In this document: positions 33,290 to 43,083 of the stretch, piece by piece | How the letters are laid out: the number at the start of each line of letters is the position of its first letter | Numbering within the stretch: position 1 is the stretch's first letter | Assembly: GCA_046328335.1 (NCBI GenBank) | Contig: JAXLWU010000018.1 | Location: 1 to 64,000, forward strand | DNA length: 64,000 nt | Direction: 5' to 3' | From: JACCXM01 sp046328335 | GTDB lineage: Bacteria; Chloroflexota; Chloroflexia; Thermomicrobiales; UBA6265 | Position numbers and translations under genes: made by a program | Notes under the pieces: generated by a model | Database searches by the model: none | What the model was told of the DNA's origin: nothing | The model's input: only the letters and a program-made list of their open reading frames with translations

Positions 33290-34066
33290 ATGCCTGAGAT
33301 TACATTCCTCGGCACTGGTACCTCGAACGGAATTCCCGTCATCGGCTGTGATTGCGAGGTCTGCCGCTCTCCTGATCCACGCGATCGGCGGAGCCGGACG
33401 TCGGCCGTGGTCCGCGCGAGCGGCAAGACAATCCTCATCGACACCGCGACCGAACTTCGAACGCAGGCGCTCGCGCACGGATTGGCCAGGGTTGACGCCG
33501 TGTTGATGACCCATCCTCACGCCGATCACACCGGCGGATTCGACGATCTTCGGCGCTTCAATGAGTTGCAGCAGCAGCACCTGCCCGTCTTTGCCGATCC
33601 GGGCACCGCATCGATTCTCCGCGAGCGATTCGCGTACACCTTTGTCGACGCGTTTCCCTTCTACGGGGGCAAGCCTGATCTGATCCTCAACGAAGTCGAC
33701 GGTCCGTTTCAAGCCGCCGGCGTCTCGGTGCTTCCGATCCCCGTCTTTCACGGGCGGTTGCCAATCCTTGGCTTTCGATTCGGCGATCTGGCGTATGTCA
33801 CCGATGCGAAGACGATTCCAGACACCTCGCTCGATCTCCTGCGCGATCTCGACGTGCTGATCCTCAACGCGTTGCGCGAACGCAGCCACCCGACGCATTT
33901 GAGTTTTGGGGAGGCCGTCGAAATCATCACCGAACTGAAACCCCGCCGCTCGTACCTGATCCACCTGTCGCACGAAACGAGTCACGCCGCCGCCGAAGCG
34001 CTGCTGCCAGACGGCGTCTGCGTCGCCTGGGACGGTCTATCGGTTGTCTCGGCAGAGAATTCTTAG
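33290..34066 (+). CDS. PhnP-like MBL-fold metallo-hydrolase
   Basis: 258 residues. The zinc motif is HPHADH (His75-Asp79-His80), with further ligands in IPVFHGRLP and YLIHLSHETSH near the end. The N-terminal segment TSNGIPVIGCDCEVCRSPDP carries the Cys cluster typical of PhnP-type proteins, which holds an extra zinc. PhnP acts on cyclic ribose phosphodiesters in phosphonate breakdown. No phn genes are nearby, so here it may be a general cyclic-phosphodiesterase or lipoyl/octanoyl-related member of the family. It lacks a Shine-Dalgarno. Confidence 0.82.
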   Translation: MPEITFLGTGTSNGIPVIGCDCEVCRSPDPRDRRSRTSAVVRASGKTILIDTATELRTQALAHGLARVDAVLMTHPHADHTGGFDDLRRFNELQQQHLPVFADPGTASILRERFAYTFVDAFPFYGGKPDLILNEVDGPFQAAGVSVLPIPVFHGRLPILGFRFGDLAYVTDAKTIPDTSLDLLRDLDVLILNALRERSHPTHLSFGEAVEIITELKPRRSYLIHLSHETSHAAAEALLPDGVCVAWDGLSVVSAENS

Positions 34067-34249
34067 ATTTGCGCGCTACAGGTTTGTATGGTGTTGACAA
34101 TCCAGCCAGAGCCGATTCGCTGCCGGTTCGCCCGTCTGGTGTAGTATCGTCTCGCGAAACTCGGGATCAACGTCAGATCGAGACTCATGGGAGCGGTGCG
34201 CGGCAACGACGTTGTGCGTCGTCTTTCAGGAGCGCATGAGGAGATGACC

Positions 34250-35908
34250 GTGACACGAGACAAGGATCCAGGACGGGCATTCGATCTCAAAATGTCCGCC
34301 TACCTGCAGGAACTGCGGATGCACGCCATGAACCGGCGCGGCTTGCTCAAGGTGGCGGCTGGCGGCGGGCTCGCGGCGGCATTGGCAACCGTCGGCGAAG
34401 AGCGTTGGATCATGCCGGGCGTTTCCGTGCTCGCCCAGGACGCGTCGACCATCACGTTTGGTCTCCAGGGCGATGTGCGCGGTCTCGAGCCGGCGCTGAT
34501 GTACGATTTCGTCGCCAACCCGGTCGGGTGCAACATTTCCGAGCCGCTCTTGCGCTTTACGATCGAAGGCACGCTTGAACCGTGGCTGGCCGAGAAATGG
34601 GAACAGCCGGACGAACTGACCTACGTCTACACCCTCCGCGACGAAGTCACCTTCTCGGACGGCTCCAAGATGACCGCGGATGACGTCGTCGCCTCGATGG
34701 CGCGCGTGCGCGATCCCGAGGTCGCCGGTCCCCTCGCCTGGATGTATGACGTCCCCGGCGCAACCGTCGAAAAGACGGATGACAAGACGGTCACCGTCAA
34801 GCTGGCCACGGCCAGCGCCCTGTTCCGGTATGTCGTCGCCACGACCGCCGGCCACGTCGTTCCCGCGGCGGCGATCGAAAAGTACGGGCTCGATCTGCTG
34901 CGCAATCCGGTGGGTAGCGGTCCCTACATGCTCGATCGCTGGGACGCCGGCAGCGAGATTGCGCTGGTCAAGAACTCCAACTACTGGGTCGAGGGCAAAC
35001 CACACTTCGACAACTTCATCTTCAAGTTTGTGGAAGAAGGCACCACCCGCGTCACCGGCCTCAAGACCGGCGAACTCAATATGGCAACCGATGTCCCGCC
35101 AGATCAACTCTCGACGGTTGCCGGTTTCGAGAACATCAACCTCCAGGAAGTCGTCGGCTATACCATCAACCGGGCCGAATTGCGGTCCGACAAGCCGCCG
35201 TTCAACGATGTCAACATTCGAAAAGCCGTCAATCACGCCGTCGATATCGCGGCAATCATGAAGAACATCGTCCGCGCCAATGGCGTGCAGTCGCGCAACA
35301 CCGCCGTTCCACCGAACATGCCGGGAAGCGCGTCAGATGAACTCGAGCCGGTGCCATACGATCTCGACAAGGCCAAAGAGCTGATGGCGGCATCGTCGAT
35401 GCCGGACGGATTCTCCACCCAGATTCACTCCGCGGCGCCAAGTGACATCTGGGTGCCGCAGGCGATCGCGGTGCAGGAAGCACTCAAGGAACTGAACATC
35501 GACGTCGAGATCGTGCAGTACACCTACGCCGATTACATCACCCTGCTCCAAGGCGGCGAGTACGAGGGCATGGTCATTGTCCAGTGGGGCTCAGACTTCC
35601 CCGACGCCGCTGGCAACCTGATCCCTCTCTATCTCTCCAAAAACGTACCTCCTCAGAATAACCAGGGCTTCTACAGCAATCCGGAAGTTGACAAACTCCT
35701 CGACGACTCGGAGAAGGAACTCGACGCCGACAAGCGCATGGAAATGCTCAAGCAGGTTCAGCGGATCGTCTCGGACGATCAGCCTTCGATCTTCTTCGAG
35801 CATTTCAAATGGTTCATGCCGATGTCCTCCGACCTGACCGGCTACACCTTGTCGCCGCTCTGGTACTGGGATTCGTTCGGCCGCGATCTCGTGCCGGTTA
35901 CGTCATAG
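34250..35908 (+). CDS. Extracellular solute-binding protein, family 5, Tat-exported (peptide operon)
   Basis: 552 residues. A long N-terminal region precedes a twin-Arg signal (MNRRGLLKVAAGGGLAAALA). The mature protein has the family-5 sequence: ISEPLLRFTIEGTLEPWLAE, VTFSDGSKMTADDVVASMAR, NPVGSGPYMLDRWDAG and INRAELRSDKPPFNDVNIRK. The GTG at 34250 is favoured by GAGGAG exactly 6 nt upstream. It is the first gene of a complete peptide-uptake operon (iminopeptidase-like, two permeases, two ATPases), so it most likely binds oligopeptides. A hairpin after the stop may raise its transcript level over the downstream genes. Confidence 0.9.
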   Translation: MTRDKDPGRAFDLKMSAYLQELRMHAMNRRGLLKVAAGGGLAAALATVGEERWIMPGVSVLAQDASTITFGLQGDVRGLEPALMYDFVANPVGCNISEPLLRFTIEGTLEPWLAEKWEQPDELTYVYTLRDEVTFSDGSKMTADDVVASMARVRDPEVAGPLAWMYDVPGATVEKTDDKTVTVKLATASALFRYVVATTAGHVVPAAAIEKYGLDLLRNPVGSGPYMLDRWDAGSEIALVKNSNYWVEGKPHFDNFIFKFVEEGTTRVTGLKTGELNMATDVPPDQLSTVAGFENINLQEVVGYTINRAELRSDKPPFNDVNIRKAVNHAVDIAAIMKNIVRANGVQSRNTAVPPNMPGSASDELEPVPYDLDKAKELMAASSMPDGFSTQIHSAAPSDIWVPQAIAVQEALKELNIDVEIVQYTYADYITLLQGGEYEGMVIVQWGSDFPDAAGNLIPLYLSKNVPPQNNQGFYSNPEVDKLLDDSEKELDADKRMEMLKQVQRIVSDDQPSIFFEHFKWFMPMSSDLTGYTLSPLWYWDSFGRDLVPVTS

Positions 35909-35930
35909 GACAGCAATCGTTGTTTCGTGT

Positions 35931-35955
35931 GGGGCTCGCGGATGCTGCGAGCCCC
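35931..35955 (+). terminator. Intercistronic hairpin downstream of the binding-protein gene
   Basis: A 9-bp perfect stem (GGGGCTCGC/GCGAGCCCC) with a 7-nt loop lies in the 65-nt gap between the binding protein and the next gene. There is no T run, so it is more likely an attenuator or mRNA-stabilising hairpin than a full terminator. Confidence 0.5.
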
Positions 35956-35973
35956 GCACCGGAGTCAAAGGCC

Positions 35974-36858
35974 ATGGCGACAACCGTCAAAGAACAGGGA
36001 TACATCGACGTTGGTCCCGGTCGCGTCTGGTACGAAAGTGCCGGCGAGGGGCCGCGGACGCTCCTGCTCTTGCACGGTGGGCCCGGCGCCGATTCCAGCA
36101 CCCTCGCCCAGTTTCTCGATCTCGCCGATCTAGGCTACCGCGTGGTCCGGTACAACCAGCTCGGTTCCTATCTCTCTGACCTCCCTGACGACGACTCGCA
36201 ATGGCAGGTGCCGCGCTTCGTCGCCGAGGTCGAGACGGTCCGGCAGACGCTGAATCTCGGCACGATGCATCTCTTCGGTCAGTCGTGGGGCTCGTTCCTG
36301 GCGCTGGAGTACGCGCTCCATCATGGCGACAAACTGAAGAGTTTGACCCTCGCCTCGGGGGCTGCCAGCACGCGGCAGTGCGTCGACGGCATGAACCGGT
36401 GGCGGCTCGATCTTCCCGTCGCGACGCAGGAGATGATGGCCCGTTGCGAAGCGGCGGAGGATTACACAAATCACGAGTATGCTGCGGCGGTCGAGACGCT
36501 CTATCGCCGCCACCTGTGCCGGCTCTGGCCTTACCCGGAGGTTCTCGCCCAGGCCATGACCCAGATGTCCGCGCCGGTGTACAACTCCATGTGGGGACCG
36601 AACGAGTTCACCTGCACCGGCACCCTCATGTCATGGGAGCGCCGCGATCGTCTCCACGAAATCGACGTGCCGACGCTGATTACCTGCGGCGAATTTGATG
36701 AAGTGCATCCCGACTGTTCTCGCACCATGCACGAGGGCATTCGTGGTTCCGAACTCGTCATATTCGAGGGCTGCTCGCATCTCGCCGACCTGGAACAGCC
36801 TGAGTTGTATCGAAAGACGTTTCTCCGCTTTCTTGACCGCGTCGAGCACGCCGGTTGA
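35974..36858 (+). CDS. Prolyl iminopeptidase-like alpha/beta hydrolase
   Basis: 294 residues. The oxyanion motif is LLHGGPGADSS and the nucleophile is Ser104 in FGQSWGSFLALEYAL. The acid is in ITCGEFDEVHP and the base His in GCSHLADLEQPE. This is the pattern of the peptidase S33 family, which releases N-terminal proline or other residues from peptides and also includes L-amino acid amidases. It sits between the binding-protein and permease genes of a peptide importer, which supports a role in breaking down the imported peptides. GGAG precedes the ATG by about 11 nt. There is no signal peptide, so it works inside the cell. Confidence 0.85.
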   Translation: MATTVKEQGYIDVGPGRVWYESAGEGPRTLLLLHGGPGADSSTLAQFLDLADLGYRVVRYNQLGSYLSDLPDDDSQWQVPRFVAEVETVRQTLNLGTMHLFGQSWGSFLALEYALHHGDKLKSLTLASGAASTRQCVDGMNRWRLDLPVATQEMMARCEAAEDYTNHEYAAAVETLYRRHLCRLWPYPEVLAQAMTQMSAPVYNSMWGPNEFTCTGTLMSWERRDRLHEIDVPTLITCGEFDEVHPDCSRTMHEGIRGSELVIFEGCSHLADLEQPELYRKTFLRFLDRVEHAG

Positions 36859-36889
36859 CGCCCTGGGCATGCGAGGCAAGCGCTAACCA

Positions 36890-37837
36890 ATGGCCCGGCT
36901 AATCCTTACGCGGCTGCTGACACTGATTCCGCTGATGTTCCTGATCACCTCGATCGTCTTTTTCATGGTTCGGTTTGTCCCTGGCGATCCGGCGCGGATC
37001 ATGGTCGGAGGCGCCAGGATCAGCGAAGCAAATCTGGCCAACATCCGGAAGGCGTACCGTCTCGATCAGCCGATTCTCGTCCAGTACCAACTCTGGCTCG
37101 GAGATATCCTGAGTGGCAAACTGGGACGTTCATATCGTCAGCGCACCGAGGTCTCGACGCTCATCATCGAGCGCATCCCGCTCACCGCGAAACTCGCGAC
37201 CTATTCGTTTGCGATTTCGTTATTGATCGCATTGCCGCTCGGGATCATCGCGGCTGTGCGCCGCAATACCTGGATCGATGTCGCGGCAACAATATTTGCC
37301 GTTCTCGTCGCGTCCTCCCCCGTTTTTTTCACTGGCATCATCTTCATCCTGATCTTTGCGTTTCAACTTGGCTGGTTTCCGTCCATTGGCGATGGCGACG
37401 GTGGACTCGATGAGTTGTATCACCTGTTCCTGCCGTCATTGACGCTTGGACTTTCCCTGGCGGCGATCACCACACGGATCACGCGATCCTCGATGGTAGA
37501 GGCGCTAACGCAGGATTACATTGAAACGGCGCGGGCCAAGGGGCTTCCGGCGCGGTCGGTGATCCTGAAACACGCCTTGCGCAACGCGCTCCTGCCAATC
37601 GTCACCGTTTCCGGACTCTTGTTCGGATTCCTCATCGTCGGCACAGTCCTGGTGGAATTCACCTTCGGTCTCGGGGGATTGGGTTCGCTCCTGATCGATG
37701 CCGTTCAGGTGCGTGATTACCCTGTAGTCCAGGGAGCCACCGTCTTCATCGCGGCCCTCTTCATCCTGATCAATCTCGTCGTCGATATCCTCTACGGCAT
37801 CATCGACCCCCGCGTGCGCTACGGCGGCAAGGCGTAG
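36890..37837 (+). CDS. Peptide ABC transporter permease, DppB type
   Basis: 315 residues with the DppB hallmarks: an N-terminal helix, VRFVPGDPARIMVGG, six helices in all and the ATPase-contact loop ARAKGLPARSVILKHALRNA, ending IDPRVRYGG. It is the third gene of the peptide-uptake operon, and the DppC gene follows after 16 nt. It pairs with that protein to form the translocation pore. The ATG at 36890 begins 31 nt after the hydrolase stop. Confidence 0.92.
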   Translation: MARLILTRLLTLIPLMFLITSIVFFMVRFVPGDPARIMVGGARISEANLANIRKAYRLDQPILVQYQLWLGDILSGKLGRSYRQRTEVSTLIIERIPLTAKLATYSFAISLLIALPLGIIAAVRRNTWIDVAATIFAVLVASSPVFFTGIIFILIFAFQLGWFPSIGDGDGGLDELYHLFLPSLTLGLSLAAITTRITRSSMVEALTQDYIETARAKGLPARSVILKHALRNALLPIVTVSGLLFGFLIVGTVLVEFTFGLGGLGSLLIDAVQVRDYPVVQGATVFIAALFILINLVVDILYGIIDPRVRYGGKA

Positions 37838-37853
37838 GGAGCGAGCCGGCCCA

Positions 37854-38743
37854 ATGGCGACTGCCGCGATCCCGCTGCCACTGAGCGATACGCCTGAAGT
37901 CACCCACTCGCCCTGGTCGATGTTCTGGTGGCGAGTGCGGCGAAACCCGAAGGCGGTCATCGGCGGTACCATCGTGATCCTGCTCCTCGCGATCGCGATT
38001 CTGGCGCCGGTGCTGGCGCCCAAGGATCCGACCGATGGCGAACTCGCCGACAGTCTCGCGCCGCCTGGACAGGGCTATATCCTCGGCGCCGACAAGAACG
38101 GACGAGACATCCTCAGCCGCCTGATCTACGGCAGCCGTACCGCGCTGGGCGGGGCGGTTCTGGTTGTCCTCATTTCCGAACTGCTCGGCGTGCCAATCGG
38201 CATCTGGGCGGCCTACCGCGGCGGCTGGGTCGACGAAACGATCACCCGCATCTGGGACATGCTGCTCTCGTTTCCGCCGCTGCTCCTGGCGTTCGCGGTG
38301 GTCGCCGCGTTCGGTCCGGGACTGGTCAAGGCGTCGCTCGCGCTCGGCATCCTCTATGTGCCGTTCATCGCCCGCGTGGTGCGCAGCGTGACGCTGGTGC
38401 AAAAGGAGATGGCCTACACCGAGGCCGCGCGCGCCCTTGGCTACGGTCAGGGACGAATCGTGTTCCGGCACATTCTTCCGAACTGCATCTCCCCGGTGAT
38501 CATCGTCACCACGATCGATATCGCCTACGCGATGCTCGATCTCGCGGCGCTATCGTTCCTCGGTCTGGGTGTCCAACCACCCACCCCCGACTGGGGCACA
38601 ATGCTTTCGGAAGGACAACTCGTGCTGTTGGTGGCCCCCAATCTCGCGATCGTCTCCGGGGCGGCCATTGTGAGCGCCGTTCTCGGTTTCAATCTTCTCG
38701 GTGATGGGCTGCGCGATGTCCTCGATCCGCGGCAGGCGCAACG

Positions 38744-38747
<4 letters not shown>
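37854..38747 (+). CDS. Peptide ABC transporter permease, DppC type
   Basis: 297 residues. A cytoplasmic N-terminus of about 35 residues leads to the first helix, followed by YILGADKNGRDILSRL, the central helices, the EAA-type loop (EAARALGYGQGRIVFRHILP) and GDGLRDVLDPRQ at the end. Its stop overlaps the start of the first ATPase gene by four bases (38744-38747), which indicates coupled translation. Partner of the DppB protein at 36890. Confidence 0.92.
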
Positions 38748-39759
<1,012 letters not shown>

Positions 39760-39763
<4 letters not shown>

Positions 39764-40785
39764 AAAGCCACGCCATCAAACGGCAGACGCCGCTGCTCGA
39801 AGTGCACAATCTGGTCAAGCATTTCCCGGTGCGTCGCGCCGTCGGTGACATCCTGACACGGAGACCGGCGCCCGTCGTGCGTGCCGTGGACGGAGTCAGT
39901 TTTCAAGTAGCGCGAGGCCGGACGCTCGCTCTTGTCGGCGAAAGCGGTTGCGGCAAGACGACCACCGGCCGCTGCGTGCTCTATCTCCAGGTGCCCACGT
40001 CGGGAGAGGTCTTCATCGATGGCACGCGGATCGATCCCTCGGACGACAGTGCCATGCGCGAGCGCCGCAAGCAGATGCAAATCGTCTTCCAGGACCCGAA
40101 CTCCTCGCTCAATCCGCGGATGACCATCGGACAGACGCTGGGAGAGGTACTCACGTTTCACACCATGGTGCCGACGTCGGGCAGAGACCACGCCGTCAAC
40201 GAACTCCTCGAAACGGTCGGTCTCAGCGCGCGCCAGGCAGGGCGCTACCCGAACGAGTTGTCCGGCGGGCAGCGCCAGCGCGTCGGCATTGCCCGCGCCC
40301 TCGCCGTCAACCCGGAACTGGTGGTGGCGGACGAGCCCGTCAGCGCGCTCGATGTCTCGGTGCAAGCGCAAATTCTGCAACTGATGGAACGGCTGCGTGA
40401 TGAGCGCGGTCTGTCATATCTCTTCATCAGCCACGACCTCGGCGTCGTTCGCTACATTTCGGATGACGTCGCGGTGATGTATCTCGGCGTCATCGTCGAA
40501 CGCGCCCCGACGGCGACGCTCTTCGCCCAGCCACTTCATCCGTACAGCCAGGCCCTGCTCGCCGCGGCGCCGGTCGCCAATCCACGCCTGCGCCGAAAGC
40601 GAGTACCGCTCCCTGGCGATCCTCCCAGCCCGATGTCGCCGCCTTCGGGCTGTCGTTTTCACACCCGGTGCCCCTTTGCGACGGAACACTGCGCGGCGGA
40701 GGTGCCCGCCTTGCGGGAACTCACCCCCGGTCATCTCGTTGCCTGCCACTACGCCGAGCGATTTCTCGAAGCGGCCGCCACCTGA
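39760..40785 (+). CDS. Peptide ABC transporter ATPase, DppF type
   Basis: 341 residues. Walker A is GESGCGKTTT, the signature LSGGQRQRVGIARAL, Walker B LVVADEPVSALD, and the switch is FISHDLGVV. The C-terminal transporter domain again has a Cys cluster (GCRFHTRCPFATEHC, then CHYAE). The ATG at 39760 overlaps the DppD stop by four bases, so both ATPases are made in equal amounts. It is the last gene of the operon starting at 34250. Confidence 0.95.
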
Positions 40786-40870
40786 GGTTGGCAGCCCCTG
40801 TCGACTGGCCCGAAGGGCCAACGGTCGAACATTGCGATTCGGAAGTGGCCTTTTTTGAGAGGGCAACCCC

Positions 40871-41641
40871 ATGGCAGTCGTGGATCCAGAACATGTAGCG
40901 CGAAATCGGGAACTTTGGCAGAAATGGGCCAAGGACTATGCCGGGTGGGCTCCGGAAGCGTGGGCAACTCCTGAGATTACCTGGGGCATTTTTCATGTAC
41001 CGGACGACCAACTCGGAGTGCTCCCCGAGTCAGTGACGGGTCTCGATATCGCGGAGCTGGGCTGCGGCACCGCCTATTTTTCAGCATGGCTGGCGCGACG
41101 AGGCGCACGACCGGTCGCCCTGGATGCCTCACCTGTCCAACTCGAAACCGCCCGGATAATGCAGGAGCGAACCGGAATTTCATTTCCACTGGAGCTTGGC
41201 AACGCCGAGCAGACACCGTTTGCCGACGCGACGTTCGACCTCGTCCTGAGCGAATACGGCGCCTCGATCTGGTGCGATCCGTATCGCTGGATTCCTGAAG
41301 CCAGCCGCATCCTGCGCCCAGGTGGCCAACTCATCTTTCTGGTCAACGGGGTCATTCTTTCGATTTGTACGCCACCTGACGCCGGACCGGACGATCCGGC
41401 AACCCACCAACTCGAGAGAGACTACTTCGGCCTCCACCGACTTGACTGGAATGACGGCTCAACTACATTCAACCTTGGTTACGGTGAGTGGATCCGCGTG
41501 CTGCGCGCCAACGGTTTCGACATTGAGGATCTTGTTGAAATTCAGGCACCCGCCGGTGTCAGCGGCAAGTTCCCCGTTGTGACTAACGAATGGGCAATGC
41601 GATGGCCAAGTGAAGAAATCTGGAAGGCACGAAAGCGATGA
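40871..41641 (+). CDS. Class I SAM-dependent methyltransferase
   Basis: 256 residues. Motif I, which binds S-adenosylmethionine, is DIAELGCGTAYFSAWLA, followed by an acidic residue in PVALDASPVQLETAR. Post-I and motif II-III segments are recognisable (FDLVLSEYGASIW, ASRILRPGGQLIFLVNG). The family is broad, and the substrate cannot be told. The Trp- and acid-rich N-terminal region may form a substrate lid. It follows the ABC operon by 85 nt on the same strand but is not clearly part of it. Confidence 0.85.
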   Translation: MAVVDPEHVARNRELWQKWAKDYAGWAPEAWATPEITWGIFHVPDDQLGVLPESVTGLDIAELGCGTAYFSAWLARRGARPVALDASPVQLETARIMQERTGISFPLELGNAEQTPFADATFDLVLSEYGASIWCDPYRWIPEASRILRPGGQLIFLVNGVILSICTPPDAGPDDPATHQLERDYFGLHRLDWNDGSTTFNLGYGEWIRVLRANGFDIEDLVEIQAPAGVSGKFPVVTNEWAMRWPSEEIWKARKR

Positions 41642-41784
41642 CCCGCCGGGAGTGGCGATTCTGAACTACCCACCTGAGAACGCCGGCAGCTGAACCGACA
41701 ACTCGCTCAGACCGCCTGAAGGCGTGATACAGCCACGTCGGCGCGTTCTCGGAACCGCCGGACCGCCTTCGCTCGTTGCTTTGC

Positions 41785-41790
41785 TATGAT
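41785..41790 (+). promoter_or_regulatory. -10 box preceding overlapping short ORFs and the glycosyltransferase
   Basis: TATGAT ends 7 nt before an ATG at 41798. That ATG opens a chain of two short overlapping ORFs leading into the glycosyltransferase start. Confidence 0.4.
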
Positions 41791-41797
41791 CCGTCAG

Positions 41798-41863
41798 ATG
41801 ACGGAAAGAGCGTGGTCTGGCCCTTCTCGACCCTGTACGGTAGCGGCATTGCTGACCGCATGA
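41798..41863 (+). CDS. Possible 21-residue upstream ORF (uORF1)
   Basis: The ATG lies 7 nt after the TATGAT box, fitting a leaderless start. It encodes MTERAWSGPSRPCTVAALLT plus Ala and its stop overlaps the start of the next short ORF (ATGA at 41860). No family is recognisable. Its reality rests on the position of the box and the overlap only. Confidence 0.3.
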   Translation: MTERAWSGPSRPCTVAALLTA

Positions 41864-41931
41864 ACATCGTGACGGACCGTTGCCTGGTGATCGAGGCTCA
41901 CACAATGCGTATCCGCGTCCCGTGCGGCTGA
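41860..41931 (+). CDS. Possible 23-residue upstream ORF (uORF2)
   Basis: It starts in the stop of uORF1 and its own TGA (41929-41931) shares a base with the glycosyltransferase ATG (TGATG). The translation begins MNIVTDRCLVIEAHTMRIRV. Such overlaps are typical of translational re-initiation, but a chance overlap cannot be excluded. Confidence 0.3.
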   Translation: MNIVTDRCLVIEAHTMRIRVPCG

Positions 41932-43067
41932 TGAAGATCGCCCTCGTCTCGCCGTATGACACCGCGCATCCAGGTGGCGTGTTTGAACACATCGCCCATC
42001 TTCGCACGGAGTTCGAAGAAAAGGGTCACGACGTTACCGTCCTGGCCCCGCGTGGACGCAAGGGCGGTCTCGAAGTGCGTGAGGGCTATTACGGCATTGG
42101 CCGCACGGTTCCGATCCCGGCCAACGGCAGCATGGTGCGCGTTACCTTTGATGTAACGCTCTACAACGCCGTCAAAACCCTCTTGCGTCGCGAGCAGTTC
42201 GACATCATCCATCTTCATGAACCGCTGATTCCGGTCTTGCCCTACCTGGTGCTGCTCAACTCCCGCGCGGTCAACGTCGCGACATTTCATGCGTTCCGAT
42301 CTTCTAGCGCCTGGTATACGGCGTTCAAACCGTACATGGCCTTCATGATGTCTCGACTCGATGCGCGCATGGCCGTCTCGGCGCCAGCTAGAGATTTCGT
42401 CTCCCAGTATTTTCCGGGGCAATATGAAATCGTGCCCAATGGCATCAATCTCGGTCGCTTCCACAACGCGGAACCGTTCCCGTGGGCGGGAGACGGCGCC
42501 CCGCGCATTCTCTTCGTCGGGCGGTTCAACGAGCCGCGCAAGGGCTTCAAGTACCTCTTGCGCGCAATGCCGCTTGTCCATCAGCAGTTTCCCGATGCTC
42601 GTCTCATCGTCGTCGGCGGCGGTGATCCGGAACGCTTCGAAGGGTTGCGCGAGCGCTACAACGTTCGCAACGTCGAATTCGTCGGACGCGCGTCGTCCGA
42701 AGATCTCCCCCGGTACTACGCGAGTTGCGACGTATTCTGCGCCCCATCCACGTCAGGCGAGAGTTTCGGCATTGTGCTGCTCGAAGCCATGGCGTCGCGT
42801 CGGCCCGTGGTCGCGGGTGACATTCCGGGCTATCGCAACGTGATCACCCACGCCCGCGAGGGGCTGTTGTCGCCCCCAAAGGACCCGCATGCCCTGGCCC
42901 TGGCGCTCGTCCGGCTGCTCGCCGACGCACCGCTTCGTGCTGACATGGCGGCAAGAGGCGAGGCGACCGCGCGCCGGTATGCCTGGCCAGAGGTCGCGAA
43001 CCGGGTGTTGGGGGTTTACGACCGCGCGCTGCACGGCGCGGTTGTTCCATCGTTGACGGGATCCTGA
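41931..43067 (+). CDS. GT-B glycosyltransferase, family 4 (PimA/PimB-like)
   Basis: 378 residues. The N-terminal half opens KIALVSPYDTAHPGGVFEHI with the Gly-rich acceptor loop. The C-terminal half has FVGRFNEPRKGFKYLLRAMP and the nucleotide-sugar motif GESFGIVLLEAMASRRPVVA with the E-x7-E pair. The protein is close in style to phosphatidylinositol mannosyltransferases. This is strengthened by the next gene, an inositol-type CDP-alcohol phosphatidyltransferase, 16 nt downstream. The ATG at 41931 is used; an in-frame TTG 17 codons upstream overlaps the short ORFs. The sugar donor is unproven; GDP-mannose is the main candidate. Confidence 0.85.
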   Translation: MKIALVSPYDTAHPGGVFEHIAHLRTEFEEKGHDVTVLAPRGRKGGLEVREGYYGIGRTVPIPANGSMVRVTFDVTLYNAVKTLLRREQFDIIHLHEPLIPVLPYLVLLNSRAVNVATFHAFRSSSAWYTAFKPYMAFMMSRLDARMAVSAPARDFVSQYFPGQYEIVPNGINLGRFHNAEPFPWAGDGAPRILFVGRFNEPRKGFKYLLRAMPLVHQQFPDARLIVVGGGDPERFEGLRERYNVRNVEFVGRASSEDLPRYYASCDVFCAPSTSGESFGIVLLEAMASRRPVVAGDIPGYRNVITHAREGLLSPPKDPHALALALVRLLADAPLRADMAARGEATARRYAWPEVANRVLGVYDRALHGAVVPSLTGS

Positions 43068-43083
43068 TGAGGGGATTGGGCCG

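Noticed and set aside
34187..34249. Longer N-terminus for the peptide-binding protein
   Set aside because: The upstream codons have no ribosome-binding site and the GAGGAG site is positioned for the GTG at 34250.
37505..38471. Long minus-strand frames opposite the permease genes
   Set aside because: They are charged, low-complexity shadows of the permease coding sequence caused by high third-position GC.
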